The notes beneath the pieces are model-generated. The model was not told the DNA's origin, searched no databases, and saw only the letters and a list, made by a program, of their open reading frames with translations. A stretch of DNA of 64,000 bases, from positions 4,160,108-4,224,107 of the forward strand of contig NZ_CP047026.1 of assembly GCF_009796785.1 (NCBI RefSeq), read 5' to 3'. Positions 63,016 to 64,000 of this stretch are shown piece by piece; the first letter of the stretch is position 1; each line of letters starts with the position of its first letter. Source of the stretch: Polaribacter sp. L3A8 (lineage in GTDB: Bacteria > Bacteroidota > Bacteroidia > Flavobacteriales > Flavobacteriaceae). The translations under genes and the position numbers were made by a program.

Positions 63016-63471
63016 ATGAAATTACGTCGTATTGCATACACTAGTAAAGCTACTGTAGAATTTACTAAGCGTGATTTATTAGATTTACTTCACGATTCTA
63101 GAGCCTATAATACATTAGATAATATTAGCGGAGTGCTAATTCATAAAGAGGGGTATTTTCTTCAGATTTTAGAAGGAGAACCAAAAGACCTTAATGATCT
63201 TTTAGCTCGTCTTCGTAAAGATACTAGACATACCGAATTTAAAATTATTGATGATTGTTTGGTAGATAAACGAATGTTTTTAAACTGGGCTATGGGTTGT
63301 GCAGATTTTGACGATCCTTCTTTAAGTATGATTCCCGGAGTTCGTAGTGGTTTAACAAACCCAGAAGTTATGGAAAGTCTTATTAACAGGCTACCAGAAG
63401 TTGCCACTTATTTGCATGATAATTTAACCTATCAACAAATAAAAGGAATTACAGTAGACAAAAAGAATTAA
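63016..63471 (+). CDS. BLUF-domain blue-light photoreceptor
   Basis: The 151-residue product is a single BLUF domain (about 1-95) with a short C-terminal extension and no output enzyme. All key flavin-pocket residues are present at AppA-like spacing: Tyr8, Asn32, Gln50 in YFLQILEG, Trp91 and Met93 in NWAMG. It binds FAD and responds to blue light, and probably acts through a protein partner. A ribD gene lies 2.3 kb upstream. Stand-alone BLUF proteins are frequent in marine bacteria. Confidence 0.92.
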   Translation: MKLRRIAYTSKATVEFTKRDLLDLLHDSRAYNTLDNISGVLIHKEGYFLQILEGEPKDLNDLLARLRKDTRHTEFKIIDDCLVDKRMFLNWAMGCADFDDPSLSMIPGVRSGLTNPEVMESLINRLPEVATYLHDNLTYQQIKGITVDKKN

Positions 63472-63480
63472 GATACGTTT

Positions 63481-63522
63481 CAATTATAAATTATAAAAAG
63501 ACACTTTCTATATTTATAATTG
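63481..63522. other. AT-rich inverted repeat between convergent genes
   Basis: CAATTATAAAT (63481-63491) and ATTTATAATTG (63512-63522) are perfect 11-bp arms with a 20-base loop, between the convergent BLUF and thioesterase genes. It may be a weak terminator, but no T run follows. Confidence 0.35.
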
Positions 63523-63532
63523 AAATGCAGCA

Positions 63533-63931
63533 TTAAAACCCCAAACCTTTTAATAAATAATCCGGACAACGAGTTGGCTTTTTTGTTTTAGAGTTCATAA
63601 AAGCCAATACAGAACTTCCTGTACAAATTAATTCATCATTTTGATTTACAATTTCATATTCAAATTCAATTTTAACCATTGGCTTTTTTTTTAGAAAAGT
63701 TTTTATGGTTAAAACATCGTCATAGAATGCAGATTTAATAAATTTAAAGTTTATAGAAATTACAGGAAGCATTATACCACTTATTTCCATATCTTTGTAA
63801 GTAACCCCCAGAGAACGTAACCATTCGGTACGTCCAAGTTCAAAAAATTGAGCATAATTTCCATGATAGACAACGCCCATTTGGTCGGTTTCTGAATAAC
63901 GAATTCTTGTTTTAGTTGATGAATTTTTCAA
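63533..63931 (-). CDS. Acyl-CoA thioesterase, 4HBT/YbgC-FadM type
   Basis: The 132-residue product is a one-domain hotdog thioesterase with RIRYSETDQMGVVYHGNYAQ, whose Asp and the YHGNY stretch are the catalytic signature of the 4-hydroxybenzoyl-CoA/YbgC family. The length is typical. It hydrolyses short acyl-CoA or acyl-ACP thioesters. The last 69 bases of the window lie upstream of it and show no promoter match or identifiable gene. Confidence 0.93.
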   Translation of the reverse strand: MKNSSTKTRIRYSETDQMGVVYHGNYAQFFELGRTEWLRSLGVTYKDMEISGIMLPVISINFKFIKSAFYDDVLTIKTFLKKKPMVKIEFEYEIVNQNDELICTGSSVLAFMNSKTKKPTRCPDYLLKGLGF

Positions 63932-64000
63932 AATGTGTGAACAATTAGGTTTTTACCATTTTACGTAAAAAATAGTTAATAATCAATAGCAAATTGATTT

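Noticed and set aside
1..64000. CRISPR arrays, rRNA and integrase-bounded islands
   Set aside because: No regularly spaced direct repeats, no rRNA-like segments and no integrase gene were seen.

Overview
This window is a stretch of a low-GC chromosome from a member of the Flavobacteriaceae (Bacteroidota), probably a marine lineage close to Polaribacter or Tenacibaculum. The family call rests on several things in the sequence: TonB-dependent receptors with carboxypeptidase-like N-domains, promoters of the TTG-N~20-TAnnTTTG type, a 6S-type RNA between zapA and rny, a DUF4212/SSS acetate symporter pair, head-GIN/PspC/PadR genes, and dispersed palindromic repeats of a flavobacterial kind. The genus is inference. 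I see no rRNA, tRNA or CRISPR array.

Layout. 1-6.3 kb (minus): an iron-uptake operon with a siderophore-type TonB receptor, a periplasmic ankyrin protein, a DUF2271 protein carrying a flavinylation-like motif, and the start of a PepSY membrane reductase cut by the window edge. 5.4-10.9 kb: a probable haem-uptake locus (DUF6607 protein, TonB receptor, HmuY-like lipoprotein, HTTM-like membrane protein). 11-18 kb: uvrA, an ECF sigma factor with a tiny companion gene, an SDR protein, nth without its iron-sulfur cysteines, an aerolysin-like pore-forming protein and bcp. 18-25 kb: a 7TM-DISM two-component system, a solitary LuxR-type regulator, a TonB receptor and an M23 peptidase. 25.3-28.2 kb: coiled-coil gene, zapA, 6S RNA, rny and a new candidate small RNA. 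28.2-30 kb: TerC and TauE membrane proteins.

30-38.2 kb is an acetate and sigma-54 block: DUF4212 plus SSS symporter, an AraC remnant, acs, a cytosolic histidine kinase and an NtrC-type activator. A near-perfect -24/-12 promoter follows, in front of a three-gene operon (Cys-rich small protein, Rnk/GreA-like protein, helical protein). 38.3-41.7 kb: an ABC exporter and two tandem DUF6503 lipoproteins.

42-47.4 kb is the most unusual part. Two paralogous three-gene cassettes (OB-fold membrane protein, YceI protein, DUF5777 beta-barrel) face away from each other. Between them lie a membrane-bound LytTR regulator with an extracytoplasmic sensor domain and a small haem-c lipoprotein. I infer one envelope redox or lipid system built by inverted duplication; its function is unknown.

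47.5-51 kb: a truncated NTF2-like gene, then the head-GIN, PspC, PadR and DUF4870 operon. 51-56.3 kb: a DUF4442 gene, a 48-residue gene missed by length cut-offs, a repeat cluster, an AIM24 protein, an intact IS1595-family element with 8-bp target duplications, a sugar MFS transporter and a toxin-antitoxin pair. 56.4-64 kb: prmC, cls and a GNAT gene on minus; then a LEA-like lipoprotein, ribD with no ordinary start codon, a HAD phosphatase, an EamA transporter, a YigZ protein and a BLUF photoreceptor on plus; and a thioesterase on minus.
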